From: Triplophysa rosa
Taxonomy: Eukaryota > Chordata > Actinopteri > Cypriniformes > Nemacheilidae
NCBI RefSeq assembly: GCF_024868665.1
Contig: NC_079898.1
Coordinates: 4,970,096 to 5,034,095, forward strand
Length of the DNA stretch: 64,000 nucleotides
Direction: 5' to 3'
The notes under the pieces are model-generated. The model worked only from the letters and a program-made list of their open reading frames with translations, was not told the origin of the DNA and did not search any database. Positions 1 through 11,565 of the stretch are shown here, piece after piece. How positions within the stretch are numbered: the stretch's first letter is position 1; each line of letters opens with the position of its first letter. A program made the translations under genes and the position numbers.

Positions 1-1749
1 TTATTTTCGATGTCCGGACCTGGTTTGGAGTGCCAACTAGAATGACTTCCGTCTTGGAGCTATTTAGCTGAAAAATGTTTTGATTCATCCACGCCTTTAT
101 TTCCTCCAAGCAGGTTGTTAGCGTAGACAATGGATGGACAGCAGACGAAGTTGAGTTTGTCCTTATATAGAGTTGTGTCATCAGCGTAGCAATGAAATGA
201 AATTCCGTGCCGGCCAATGATACGACCAAGCTGAAGCATTTAAAGAATAAACAGCATGGGACCAAGCACTGAGCCTTGAGGGACACCACAGGTGACATTA
301 TACGTCAGGGATTTAGCCTCTCCCATTGCAACATGTTCAGTTCTACCAGTAAGGTAGGATGAAAACCAGCTGTAAGCCGAGTCAGAGAGACCTATGGTGG
401 AGTGCAACCGATGAAGAAGGATGTTATGGTCCACTGTATCAAATGCTGCAGTCAAATCCAGAAGGATAAGAAGAGATGGTGTGCCAGCCTCTGCCACCAT
501 CAGTAGGTCATTTGTGACCCTGACCAAGGCTGTTTCCATACTGTGACCGGGACGAAAACCAGATTGAAATTTCTCAAACAAGTTGTTTTGTTTTAGATGA
601 ACCAATAGCTGAGGAGCAACTGCTTTTTCCAACACTTTAGAAAGAAATGGAAGGTTAGAGATGGGCCTATAATTTTCAAGGACTTCAGGGTCTAAGGTTG
701 GTTTTTTGAGAATTGGTCTGATGACAACAGTTTTCAGCGTAGACGGGACATGGCCAGTCTGAAGGGAAAGATTTATGACCTTAGTGATCAGGGGACTTAT
801 AACACAGAGGTTATTTTTTATAAAAGCTGTGGGAAATGGATCCAAAGCACGGGTAGCCGATTTCATCTTTCTAATGATATTCTCAACCTCTTGCTGTGAT
901 ATATTGGCAAAGCCACAAAGAGGTTGGAAAATCCCAGGCTGCAGGTCGACAGCCGGGACAGGCACTGAACAACTGGATAGGAGAGAACGATTATCTACTT
1001 TCTTCCCCAAAAAAGTAATAAAATTGTTGCACCTTTCCACTGTGGCTTAATTCTAAATGTGAATGGGTTTGTGGTTTGAGGATGTTGTTTATAGTAGAAA
1101 AATGTTTCTTTGAATTTCCAGGACTATTATTGATAACATTTGAGTAGTACTGTGACCGTGCATCTCTCAAGGACCTTGCATAAGCCTTTTGATGATCTCG
1201 ATAGGCTTGTCTGTGGACAGTAAGTCCTGAAGCCTTAAGATGCTGTCTAAGCCACCGCCAGCTCTTTTCATCTTCCGCAGTTCACTGGTGTACCAGGGAG
1301 CTGATCGTGAAAAGGTGACCGCTCTGGATCTGATAGGAGCATGGAGATCTAAAAGACTACTCAGAGGTTGGTTGTAAAAATCAACTGACTGGGTAGCGGA
1401 GATGAAATCCACGGAGGAGAGCTGCTGAAGATCCATAGCCAAAGCATCGAGATTGATCCTTTTCAGGTCCCTGAAGCAGATTTGACGCTTGTCCCTAGGT
1501 ATGAGAAGAGGGGAGTGGTAGCTCCATTGAGATAGCATTGTGGTCAGACACACCCAGATCATACACCAAAAGATTGCTAATGGAGGTGAAATTTGAGATA
1601 ACCAGGTCTAGTGTGTGCCCCCTGGAATGCGTGGGGACATCAACTTGCTGTTTAAGATTAAGACAGTCCAATAGTTGCAAGCACTCAGTTGCAAAGTGAC
1701 ATGTGGGGGTGTCAACATGGATATTAAAATCCGTAAGTAGATCATACAT
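1..1749 (-). pseudogene. L2-like non-LTR retrotransposon, decayed, cut by left edge
   Basis: Two parts of a LINE ORF2 are readable on the minus strand. 1495-1749 keeps the end of an apurinic-type endonuclease domain (DFNIHVD, HTLDLVI and VSDHNA motifs). 240-1040 keeps a reverse transcriptase core (NYRPISNLPFLSKVLEK, FRPGHSMETALVRV, LLDLTAAFDTVDH, GVPQGSVLGPMLF). Downstream of an in-frame TAA at about 240 the reading resumes and reaches the catalytic YADD box at about 177-188. The endonuclease and RT pieces lie in different frames with stops between them, so the copy is dead. The motif spacing and wording match the L2/CR1 group of fish LINEs; the exact clade is inference. The 3' end lies outside the window. 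No target duplication can be seen. Confidence 0.85.
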
Positions 1750-1908
1750 CTCTGAAATAAAAGCTGGGTTTAGTTTGGGGGGGCATAATTAAGAAGTATT
1801 TATATAACTCTATTCATTTACATTTAGGCATTTAGCAAAAGCTTATATGTATATTGAAGCGATACATCTCAAGGAAGCAACGATAATACAAGAATTGCTT
1901 TTCATTTA
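1750..1908. other. AT-rich spacer with LINE/SINE-type tail fragment
   Basis: Short spacer with no gene. Positions 1811-1845 contain the reverse complement of the common fish L2/SINE 3' tail (TAAATGCCTAAATGTAAATG type), also seen in plus orientation near 39233, 41261 and 58296. Confidence 0.5.
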
Positions 1909-2512
1909 CTACACTCTAAGAAAAAATGGTGCTAAATAGCACCAAAAGTTGTTCTTTGGCTCGTAATCATAGGGGAGCCGTTTTTAGTGCTATATAGCAC
2001 CTTTATCAAATGGTGCTATGTAGAACCATAAGAGGTGCCCCGTAGCACTAAAATGGTGCTCTAGTCTACAGAACCTTATAGGGATATTTGTAGACTGAGA
2101 AAAGGTTCTATTATTGACATATTTTTGACAGCTTAAATAACCACAGCAGAATTATTTATTATTAAATCAGAATAATCACTATGAAACAACAGTAAAATAA
2201 ATTTTTGTGTTTGAGCATTCAGGATTATTATTAAGTACTTAAATGAACAAAATAACAAAAACATAACATTCATAACAGCATTAAAGCTTAAATCTTATTT
2301 TTTTTACATTAAACCATTAACCACAAGTACTAGGTTCATTATGGCAATACAATTCATAAAATACCATGGTATAAATTGGTTGTATAATTTGGGAAGCCGG
2401 ATAGACAGTCTTGTAGCCACTAATAAATTTAAACAAACAGTGCTCTATGACATTTTGTTGTGCGAATGATGGGTTTTCATATATCACACTGAATAAAACA
2501 TATACAGCTAAG

Positions 2513-2856
2513 TGTCACGGGGGGGTGTATGCAGCCACAAACCACAGTCGGAGAGATATCCAATAATACAGTATATATTTTAAAGCACAACAACAAAACA
2601 CAACAAAAGAATTCACTGGAGAACACAACGTAATTGCAGACTATATACGTAGATGAGACTTGACAATGAACAAAGGAACAGGGAGACTGGGAGATTATAT
2701 ATAAAGTCTCTGTGATGAGGGTATCGCTGACAGGTGAGGTTGATGGGAGCCGAGGAAAATGTGAGGGAGCGTGGAGCATGATGGGAGGTGTAGTCCATAG
2801 GGTAAAAACAGCAGAAACAGGCAGGGGAACACTAGGACGCAGACAGGACCGTGACA
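2513..2856 (-). mobile_element. Solo LTR, 344 bp, perfect 5-bp target duplication
   Basis: The segment starts TGTCACGG and ends CCGTGACA, the TG...CA form of an LTR, and is flanked on both sides by CTAAG (2508-2512 and 2857-2861). Read on the minus strand it has a TATA-like run (TTTATATATAAT) near its middle. No internal retroelement sequence is present, so it is a solo LTR left by recombination between two LTRs. The ORFs inside it are by-products. Confidence 0.85.
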
Positions 2857-4066
2857 CTAAGAGATTCTTTAGTGCCTCTGTAGAGTCAGTTCCATGTCTT
2901 CACAACTGGGGGTCTTGAAGTGCCACAAAGAATTATTCCTGTTATTAGCTTTGCTGAATCCTGTAAGTTGTAAAATATGAAACATGTAGTGAGTAATTGA
3001 GAATACAATAAAAGCCTCAGTAGAGATTCAGTCAAACCCATTTTATCACAAACCTGTATGACACAAGACACCAAATGATGTCATTCATTATCATTTTATC
3101 GTTCTTACCATACAATTGAGGTAAATGTTGACTGTGGTTATCAATTCCTTAATATTCCCAAACATTTACTTATCATAGAAGAATGAAAGTCATACAGTTT
3201 GGAACAGCAGGAGGATGAGAGATTTTGTTTCTACTAATAAAATAAAAAACACTGTTAACTTATAAAACTTACATTGAATAGACAGAAGTGAAACCCACTA
3301 TTTTCGCAAAATGAGGATGATAAAATAAGCTGTGCAGCATTCTTTCCAGATCTACAATACCACTGTAAACAAAAACAAAGCATAAGTTATTGGCACATAC
3401 TTTGATATAAAATAAAAAGTAAGAGATCTGTAAAGGATAATGTACAGTCAACAAGTATAATAATAAAATTAACTCAATAATAATAATAAGAAATCAGCAA
3501 TTATACTTATAATTATTATAATATTTAAAATTTCCTTACATTTGCTAAACTGGTCAGCATTTCTCTCTGGATTCCATGTCTTGCCACATTGAAGATGTTC
3601 ATGGTCAGAAACTGAAGAGCAGTATTTTAGGAGTAAGGTCCTTCCCAAACTGTATCCTAATTCATGAACACACAAAATCTAATTAAACAAAATTAATAAT
3701 TCAGGCCATGTGCACACTAATACCTATATTTTTAAAATGTATAGATTTGGCTTAATATGATCACATACTTACATGGCAACATGAACACAACACGTCTAAA
3801 CTGATAACATGTTTTCTCTGCTGTCTGCTTTAATAGCTTTTAGCACAAACCCCGGCAAATCTCTCTCTGGCGAGAGTCGGATGATACACAGTAAACATAG
3901 CGGATGAGCAATGTTACGCTACTATAATAGGATAAATATGCTTTTAATCACCCTCTGTTTGAAAATGACGTCTAGACTTGACCCAACACTTGACCCAACA
4001 CTTGACCCAAGTGCTTCTTCCTGCGGTCCCTCTGCATTGCAGCGCCCGCTGTAGTGACGCTGTAAC

Positions 4067-4247
4067 CCGGCGTTGTACCGAAATACGACTCCCCTACTTC
4101 TGATTGGTTCATTCACTTAGGATGCTGCTTTGTGATTGGTCCCTATCTCTAAATCCCGCCCCCACACCTAATCCTAACCCTAACCTTCGTAGGGGAAAAC
4201 AGGGGAGTCGTAATCTCACGGGGAGTAGGATTTTGATACAACACCGG
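4067..4247. repeat. Small inverted-repeat element (MITE-like)
   Basis: The left end CCGGCGTTGTACCGAAATAC and the reverse complement of the right end (CCGGTGTTGTATCAAAATCC) match at most positions, and both are followed by CGACTCCCC/CTACTCCCC. The interior includes a short CCTAACCCTAACC stretch. No clear target duplication is visible. Confidence 0.4.
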
Positions 4248-5258
4248 CAGCACGGTCTTGGCGAGTGGGCAGGCTCAAATCTACCGTCAAAACATTGAGA
4301 CTGCAGAGAACTGTAGTCCTGTTTTATGAATGCTATTATAGAAAATAAAACATTTACCTGTAGGCTATTGTAAATCTATTTCATGCCACAATGCTTTACA
4401 GTTCGTTTTAAACTAATAATCTTTTAAACATATTAAACAGCTATTTTGTGCAAAAACCATTCTCGCACAAAATAATTAAAGTTTATATGTAATGTAATAT
4501 AATATAATGTCATTGATTAAACATATTAATTTCTCTGATTTACCACAAATATCTCTGTCAACCCGACGCGATGCACTTGACTCTCCTTGACTGTTGAAAT
4601 TCAAAATGTGCTTTGCCCGACCCGCGTTTTTACAGACTCGCGAGCGACCAGTTGAAACGCACGAGACAATCACGGTAGCTCAAGTTATTTACTGTTACTG
4701 TTATTTACTGTTTTCCTTGAAATAACATCTAAAATAAAAACATATATGAATATATAATATAATACATAACTTTTTCAGACTGCTTAGTGTTTATAACAAG
4801 ACATGAAGTATTGTCCATATATTCCACTTGATTATTAATTGGATTGAAATGTGCCCTTATGTTTGTTACATGTTAAATTATTTCTTGTTATTATAATAAT
4901 AATAAAAAGTAATAATACTGCAGTATACTGAATGCAAACATTATTTTGCAGTCAAGCTTAACCAAGCAATGTAAAACCAAGCCATGTGAAAGCCATTTAA
5001 ATACGTGCATGAAGTGCAGCCCTTTTGTGCCAAAACAGTTCTATTCCTTATATGGAGGAGTGAGGGGCTTAACATGTTCTCTTTGTATGGCAGTGGTGCA
5101 ATATATAGTGGTGCAATCTTGGCGGAGAACCTCTGAAGAACCATACAGGGGCTTAACTGTGTCTTTATACGCCAGCGGTGCAATAGCACCTCAATAATCT
5201 CAAAGAACCGCTGAAGCACCTTTATTTTTCTGTGTGTAGGTGTTTAAGATAAAAAATC

Positions 5259-5495
5259 TTGGTAACAGGATATATCCTACTAACAGCTATAACAAAACAT
5301 AAGATGAAGTGATGAAAAATGAGATATTTATCAATTGTTTATGACATGGATCTTTGTAACCGGGTTGACAGTTTAATCTGGTCTCCTAATAACACCTACA
5401 ACAAAACATAAGATGAAGTGATGAAATATATGAATATGAATCTTGGTAACAGGGTTGACATTTTAAAACATTTTAGTCTCCTACTAACAACGTTG
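5259..5495. repeat. Imperfect tandem repeat, period about 100-112 bp
   Basis: The blocks CTTGGTAACAGG and AACAAAACATAAGATGAAGTG recur (5259, 5350, 5444 for the first; 5289 and 5401 for the second), giving two to three diverged units. Confidence 0.55.
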
Positions 5496-7602
5496 ATAAT
5501 TCTTGTAAATGATGATGATATTGTCATTATTACATTGTTTTTTATGTATCTATTGCAAAATCTATAATGTACAGTATAACACATAATGCCAACTGAAATT
5601 TAAAAATGTTTCAAATATATCTTTACACAACATGCATAAGTGCTAATATAGCCATTCAGCCAGCCGTTGGCACACACAATTTGCATATCAAACAGTCCTA
5701 ACAGGATAAACAATATAATCAGGCTAACTTTGTTAAGTCCTCCGACATCATAAAACAAGGTGATAGAATGTAATACTGAGTAAGGGATATTAAGAGAATA
5801 GGCCAGTTAATGACTTGTGTGCCAGAGTTGAATAAAATCAGATTAAAATGATGGTGAAACATGACTTCAAGCAGATTAGGACAGTGTGAATAATCATGTG
5901 CCCTGAGAAGACTTCAGCAGCACCCCAGCATGAATGACGCATGGCGAAGGAATGAAAATGTCTTTGTTAATCAACATGGAGGGCAATGTAATGATCCGAT
6001 GCACTCCCAAGGTCTCTTAAATGAACCAGGAAATGTCCAGCCATGTCTAACCACCCCAGAGGGCAGACTACGCTTCTGCATTAATTTGTGTGTGTGTATG
6101 TGCGAAAACAAGTGGCGGGTGAGTCATATTGAGATGTTGCTTGACACGATAAAATCAACTACCTAAAAAGTTATTGCTATTACAAGCCACGTCACCATCC
6201 TCTCACATAATGTCTGTCTGTATTTTCAGCTGCATTTAATGAAAAGAGTAAATAAAAACACAATTCAGTGTTTATTTGCCAGATGGAATACCAGATCATA
6301 TATTTTTTATTTGCCATTATTCGAGTTATCGTTTTGAAATGGTTTCTATTAATATTTAATGTTATAGTATTACACTGTGCACAGAATTGTTGTATGGCTC
6401 CATCCGGGTTTCAATTGACATAGAAATGTAATATTATACAATGATGATTTCTGAGCAATATATAGCACAGAAATCCTTAAATTTATAAAATTCTGATCAC
6501 GTAAAGTTACTAAAGTATTGAAAAGTCATGATTTTTTTCTATTCTGTGAAATGTTTTATCAATGACTTCCTTCAAAGCTAATCTCTTTACATTCTTTTTA
6601 TTAAGTCCTTATCCGCTAATTACAAATGATTAAAAAGTAATAATTCTTTGGCAAAAGCCTTACGTTGATAAGACCTTGTTATAGCTTTGATATATTCAGC
6701 TGCTTTTATTAATCCCTGGGAATAATATGCACATCTCCAAGTTTAACATGATGGGGTGTTGTTGACGGATGGATATCTCTCCATCCCTTTTGCTCTTTCA
6801 CCCTTTTCCTTCTTCACGGTTTAATCAAAATTAGGCAAGCTTGCAAATACAGCAAGATAAATTATACCTAAATAAACCGCACTTTGCTTCCCAGCAGTTA
6901 ACTCAAAAATGTAAATTGGCTGCTCTTCTCAAAAGTGAATTGAGACAATTGCTGTCAAGCTTCAAAATGACAAAACACTGACCCCATATGACTCAAAGTC
7001 TGACTTTGTATAATCCCTGTTCAAATACTTTCTCACTATATGGCATGCAAAAATAATTTAAGAAATGTACACTTTAAAAAAACTTTGTGTTACATTGTGA
7101 ACACTGTTATATTTACAGATCTTTATTGAATAATGTCCTAAAACTCACAGTCAAAAACCGTCAAATTACAAAAAAGGACTGCAAATTTACAGGAAAAAGA
7201 GGGAAAGTGTAAAAACTGTTATTTTACGGAATATTTCTGAAAGACAATTTATGTTTTTTACTTGATTTCCATGTCCAAATGCCCACTATTTAAAAAACAG
7301 TAAGAAGGAAAGTATCTGGATGGCTCACTGCTTATGCCAAGATTTTACATTCAGTACATGGAGTGGGATGGACACTTGTGGACACTAAATGTTGAACTGT
7401 GATGGCAGACAAGTTAATCAGAGACCATAAAAACATTGTTTGTTCATGTTTAATGTTAGGTGTTCCATGTTCTGTGTCCTGAGGACTTTTAGTTTGCATT
7501 TGGATTTCCTGTTTCTTAGACATCTTAATATGCAAATTAGAACATTTTCACCCAATCACTGTAAAACAATAACAGGATTAAACACCTGAAAACATTAACA
7601 TA
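5496..7602. other. Gene-free AT-rich DNA
   Basis: No exon with recognisable protein similarity and no RNA gene is seen. Around 7080-7260 there is a stretch rich in TTTACAG/GTAAAAACTGTTATTTTACGG, a repeat family that recurs at about 20440-20840. Confidence 0.5.
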
Positions 7603-7779
7603 GGGTGGGTTGCTCCAACAAGGATTAAAGTAAACAGAGTTTAGAACTAATCTAGGGTTTGTTGATCCTAGTTTTAATTTAATTCAAATTGCATTGCACC
7701 ACTTAATTTTAAACAGAGATTAACAAATCGTGGATTAAAATTTTAACCTGTATTTAAACCGTCATATGCGATTAATTTT

Positions 7780-8030
7780 GGGGCTGTTTGCGCAGGAATC
7801 CTGCAGGATTTTGGTTCAATGTGCAGGGATCCTGCAGATATCCTGCACAACAGAACCAAAATCCTTCAGGACAGAGACAATCCTGAAGGTGTCCTGCAGG
7901 ATTGTCCACTCAATTTTCCTGCAGGACTGCCTCACATCCAGGAATTTAGGATTCCTGCAGGATTTATTGTATACCTGTAGGAAATTGTATAAGCATGTGC
8001 AGGAAAAAGCTTGTCTATTCCTGTGGGATT
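7780..8030. repeat. Left subterminal array of TCCTGCAGGAT motifs
   Basis: About ten direct and inverted copies of (A)TCCTGCAGGAT, mostly itself palindromic, are packed into 250 bp (for example at 7797, 7825, 7886, 7916, 7950). The array resumes after the hAT insertion around 10945-11000. Matching copies near the other end occupy 18640-18820. In plant CACTA elements such subterminal repeats bind the element's own regulatory protein; that role here is inference. Confidence 0.75.
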
Positions 8031-8034
8031 TATG

Positions 8035-10935
8035 CAGAGATGGGAAGTAACGAAGTACAAATACTTCAAGTAGATTTTTCTGGTATCAGTACTTTACTCC
8101 ACTATTTATTTTTCTGACGACTGTTTACTTTCACTTCTTACATTTTTACGCAAATACCTGTAGGCTACTTTCTACTTATTACATTTTCAAACCAGGCTCG
8201 TTACTTTAGTTTTAATCTGTATTTGATGCACAATCAATATTACTTCTTGTCATTGCGTGACTTTTTCAACCTAATGATAGGTCTGCCTAAAAGCCGAAGC
8301 GCTGTGTGAGGTGGCCACTAGCCAATCAAATGTAAGAAGGCGGGAGTTACTGTTTACAGAGCAAAGCGGTGACCAATCAAATCAAAGAAGACGGAGTAAC
8401 TGTTCTCAGATCTCGAGCGTGATATTCTGCATCATGTGGTGACTCGTGAATGGTAGGGTTTTTTAGCGCGAAAGGACCAGATTTTAAATATGTAATTTAG
8501 CTATTTAGCTATTCGCATGTTCTACAAACATATACTTCACGAAAGATGTACTGTAGTTCTGTCAGAAGTTAAGGCAGCTCGTTAAGGTAAGCGCATTATT
8601 GTTGCTGTTGTTCATTAGTATGTATGAATTGCATGTTTTTTGCTATCGTGGTGTGTGCGTTAAGTTCATGAACGAGTGAAAAATACCTGCTCATTGCGTT
8701 GCTTTCGATGAACTAATTATAGTGGGCACTTTTGCACAAAAATGCGCTAATTTCCTGATTGCCATTTGAAGTGGTTTCTGGACATAACCTATTAGTCTTA
8801 TTTTCTAATTTTCTTAATGCATTTGCCTTGTTTGATCTGTTTGATCTATTTTCCTGATTTTTATTATATTTTTTCATCTTGTCATGATTAAAATTATAAG
8901 GAAATAAAAAACGATCCTTATCAACGTTGATTGACATTACAATAACATACTATCACATTATTTTGGAAGTTAAAATTTGGGGCTGGTTTTTGTTGAGCGT
9001 GAGTAGGTTTTAGTGAGCCTTTGGGCTGGAAATCATCCACATAATCTAGCAACACTGACATCAGTTTTAATGTTGAACGAGTGTAACGTAGGCTACAATG
9101 TAAGAGGCTAAACATTTAATATTTTAAAGCGAGGCATAATTTCAAGAAATGTGTTTAACCAATCGAGAAAAACAGTAATGGTTACCAAGTAAATTGACTT
9201 GCCTAATTAATTATCTCTTTATTTCTCAGTTTTCTCTTTTTGACAAGATCTCCCAAGTGTCTACAACCTTTGTGTAATGATATGTCCATGACTGGTCTGT
9301 GCTTAAAATTTAAAGGGACAGTTAATCTAAAATTGAAAGCAGTGAAATTCTGTTATAAAATGTTTTGACAATCACAGTACCAAACAGTCATTTCCTGGCT
9401 ATTACGCATCGCAGACATAGGCTAGTAGTCTAAGAAGCTGCCACGGACCAAGGCGGAAGGCAACACAAAGAATAGCTAAAATTATGGTTGAGAACTTGAG
9501 ACAAAGGGAATTCTGTCACAATTATTATCAATACGCTTGTCCTTTACACTCTTATCTTACATCATAATTGTATTATAAATTTGTGTTTTTTTCCACTACC
9601 TAGGTAGTGGCAAATAGATTTATTCCATCAGTCTTTTTTATGCTTGTGTTTAGTGTTGTCACGGTACCAAAATTTCAGTAGTCGGTACCAATACCAGTAA
9701 AATTCCACGGTTCTCGGTACCAATTTCGGTACCAAAGCAAAACACAAGTACATGCTAATTGAAACACAATTTTATTAATAAAGCTCATTGTTAATATAAA
9801 TGTATAGAAAGCAATGCCATTTTGTATACATGAAGTATAAGTTAATTGTTGCTGAAACTGTTGTGTGCTCTCTGCTGATGCTGATCTTCCTCAGTCTGCT
9901 GCTGTATAAGACAAATAGAATAAACTTCAGTAAGCCAACTGACTGAACAAACATGCATATGCAATATTAAAACAAACCTCCGTTTTTATACTGCATTTAC
10001 ACAAGATTACTTACATTAAGGTAACTGTATATTAAAATAATAAATGCAACAGATATATTTTTCTTTAGTTTAAATGTGGCTTTTTAAACCTAATAGAGTT
10101 ATCTATCCAAGACATACACATTGCTAGTCATGCAGTTAGTGATAGTTTTCTAGCACATAGATTTCAGAGAGGCCTAAATAAAATAGGTACTGTAAACCCC
10201 ACCCTGTCCTCCCATTAATTTTACTCCATTACAGTTATAAAAGCATTAAATGGTTAATAAGGACACTTGACTGGATTAGCATTGGCGCTAACAAATTAAC
10301 ACGCAAACAGGGATGTTTATTTTGACGTAACCTTTAATTTAACATATGCTACAACATTCATAATGCAAACGCGAATATAATTTGAAATTTACCGCTTGAA
10401 CTTGTTAACTTAAATCCGGATGCTTCCTCGTTTCACCACAAAACTCTGTTCGTTTTCTTCGTGATATGACTTTAATCTGAAGTATTTCTGTGCGCATCTC
10501 TTGTGGATCGGAGCCGCGCTTATCCGCTCATCACGTCTTGTTGCGTCTATAAAAAGTTTCCGACTGACAACCTGTCAGACAGAGCATCAGTACCCGGTTG
10601 ACCCGGTACGTCGGTACTACCGGGTCTTGTGAAAATTAGGTACCGACAACTTTTTTATTTTTAGGTACCGACTTGGACCCGAAGTACCGGTACTTTTGAC
10701 AACACTACTTGTGTTCTACATAATGGTAGTTCAGTTGTGAGGTACGAGCGTGACTCTAAAACAGGTAGTAGTATTGGCTACTTTTTACTTAAGTACATTT
10801 TAGAGCCCATACTTTATACTTTTACTTGAGTAAACAGGTTTAGTCAGTACTTCAACTTTTACTTGAGTACTTTTAAACATGAGTATATCTGTACTTCTAC
10901 TTAAGTAAAGGATGTGTGTACTTTTGCCATCTCTG
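8035..10935. mobile_element. Non-autonomous hAT-like element nested in the EnSpm element
   Basis: The ends are CAGAGATGGGAAGTAACGAA on the left and, reverse-complemented, CAGAGATGGCAAAAGTACAC on the right, both CAGAGATGG. Flanks are GATTTATG and GATTTGTT, an imperfect 8-bp duplication. Both halves are rich in AAGTA repeats. No transposase is readable. Around 8310-8410 a block (GACCAATCAAA...GGAGTAACTGTT) is repeated twice. Itself interrupted by a second hAT at 9651-10707. Confidence 0.75.
9651..10707. mobile_element. Second-level nested hAT element, perfect 8-bp duplication
   Basis: Ends TAGTGTTGTCACGGTACC and, reverse-complemented, TAGTGTTGTCAAAAGTACC, flanked by CTTGTGTT on both sides (9643-9650 and 10708-10715). 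The subterminal zones are full of GGTACC/CGGTA boxes. 1057 bp with no open transposase, so non-autonomous. The perfect duplication indicates it is younger than its hAT host. Confidence 0.9.
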
Positions 10936-11565
10936 GATTTGTTCACTAAAATCCTGATAAACCCTTCAGCAATTTTCATCTTGCATGGGACCCTGCAGGA
11001 CAAGTTCTATTGTAACATACAGTGCTGCTGTAAAATAAGTACTTATCAGTAACAAATAATTTGCTAACAAAAATTATAATAAGAGCATTTCACTGACGGC
11101 ACTAAACAGAAATAAGTTCTTCACATAGCACTTTATTTGCAAAATTTTATGGATTTGAAATATTGTATTGTAAAAAATATGTTAAAAACAGTTTATACGT
11201 GTCACATATAAAGTTTTCAAATAATGTTAAGAAAACGACATCATGCGGAAATTAATAACGTATGCTATACAATCATGCCAAGAATCTGGTCCAAAGTGCA
11301 CTTTAAACTTTCTCATACAATGTTTTGAAGGCTGTCCATCCAACAATGACAATTAAAACCCTCACAAAAAATAAATAAGCAGGCCATGTTCCAAAATGAA
11401 AATATTTTAAAATGCAAAACACATTGTACTAAGTGTGGACTCAAACAGAGTTATACAGTAACAAATGTGTATTAAACACGTAATAAACGTAAGTTTGAAT
11501 ATATTAGACAGATATGTACAAATTACTGTACTATATTGTACAGTATTACTTTACATAATGTCTAT

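Larger units (their letters stand above)
1909..5239. mobile_element. Possible old DNA element with CACT-type inverted ends
   Basis: The left border begins CTACACTCTAAGAAAAAATG and the right border, reverse-complemented, begins CTACACACAGAAAAATAAAG; both are followed inward by GGTGC(T) and by repeated GTGCTA/GCACC boxes (1930-2060 on the left, about 5090-5220 on the right). This looks like a degenerate terminal inverted repeat with subterminal repeats. No transposase coding sequence is recognisable in between and no convincing target duplication flanks it (at most TA). A solo LTR (2513-2856) and a small inverted-repeat element (about 4067-4247) lie inside. The alternative is two unrelated short elements of one family. 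Confidence 0.35.

Noticed and set aside
2477..2857. 126-aa minus-strand ORF
   Set aside because: Almost identical in extent to the solo LTR at 2513-2856.
4168..4186. CCTAACCCTAACC resembling telomere repeats
   Set aside because: Too short, imperfect, and inside a small inverted-repeat element; the same applies to the CCCTAACCC phrases at 22820-22850 and 23122-23150.
5259..5495. Spaced repeats considered as a CRISPR array
   Set aside because: Only two or three diverged units with no short identical repeat, and the genome is a vertebrate's.
7766..8050. 94-codon ORF at the left of the EnSpm-like element
   Set aside because: It reads through the TCCTGCAGGAT array; the repeated QDSCRI-like peptide reflects the DNA repeat.
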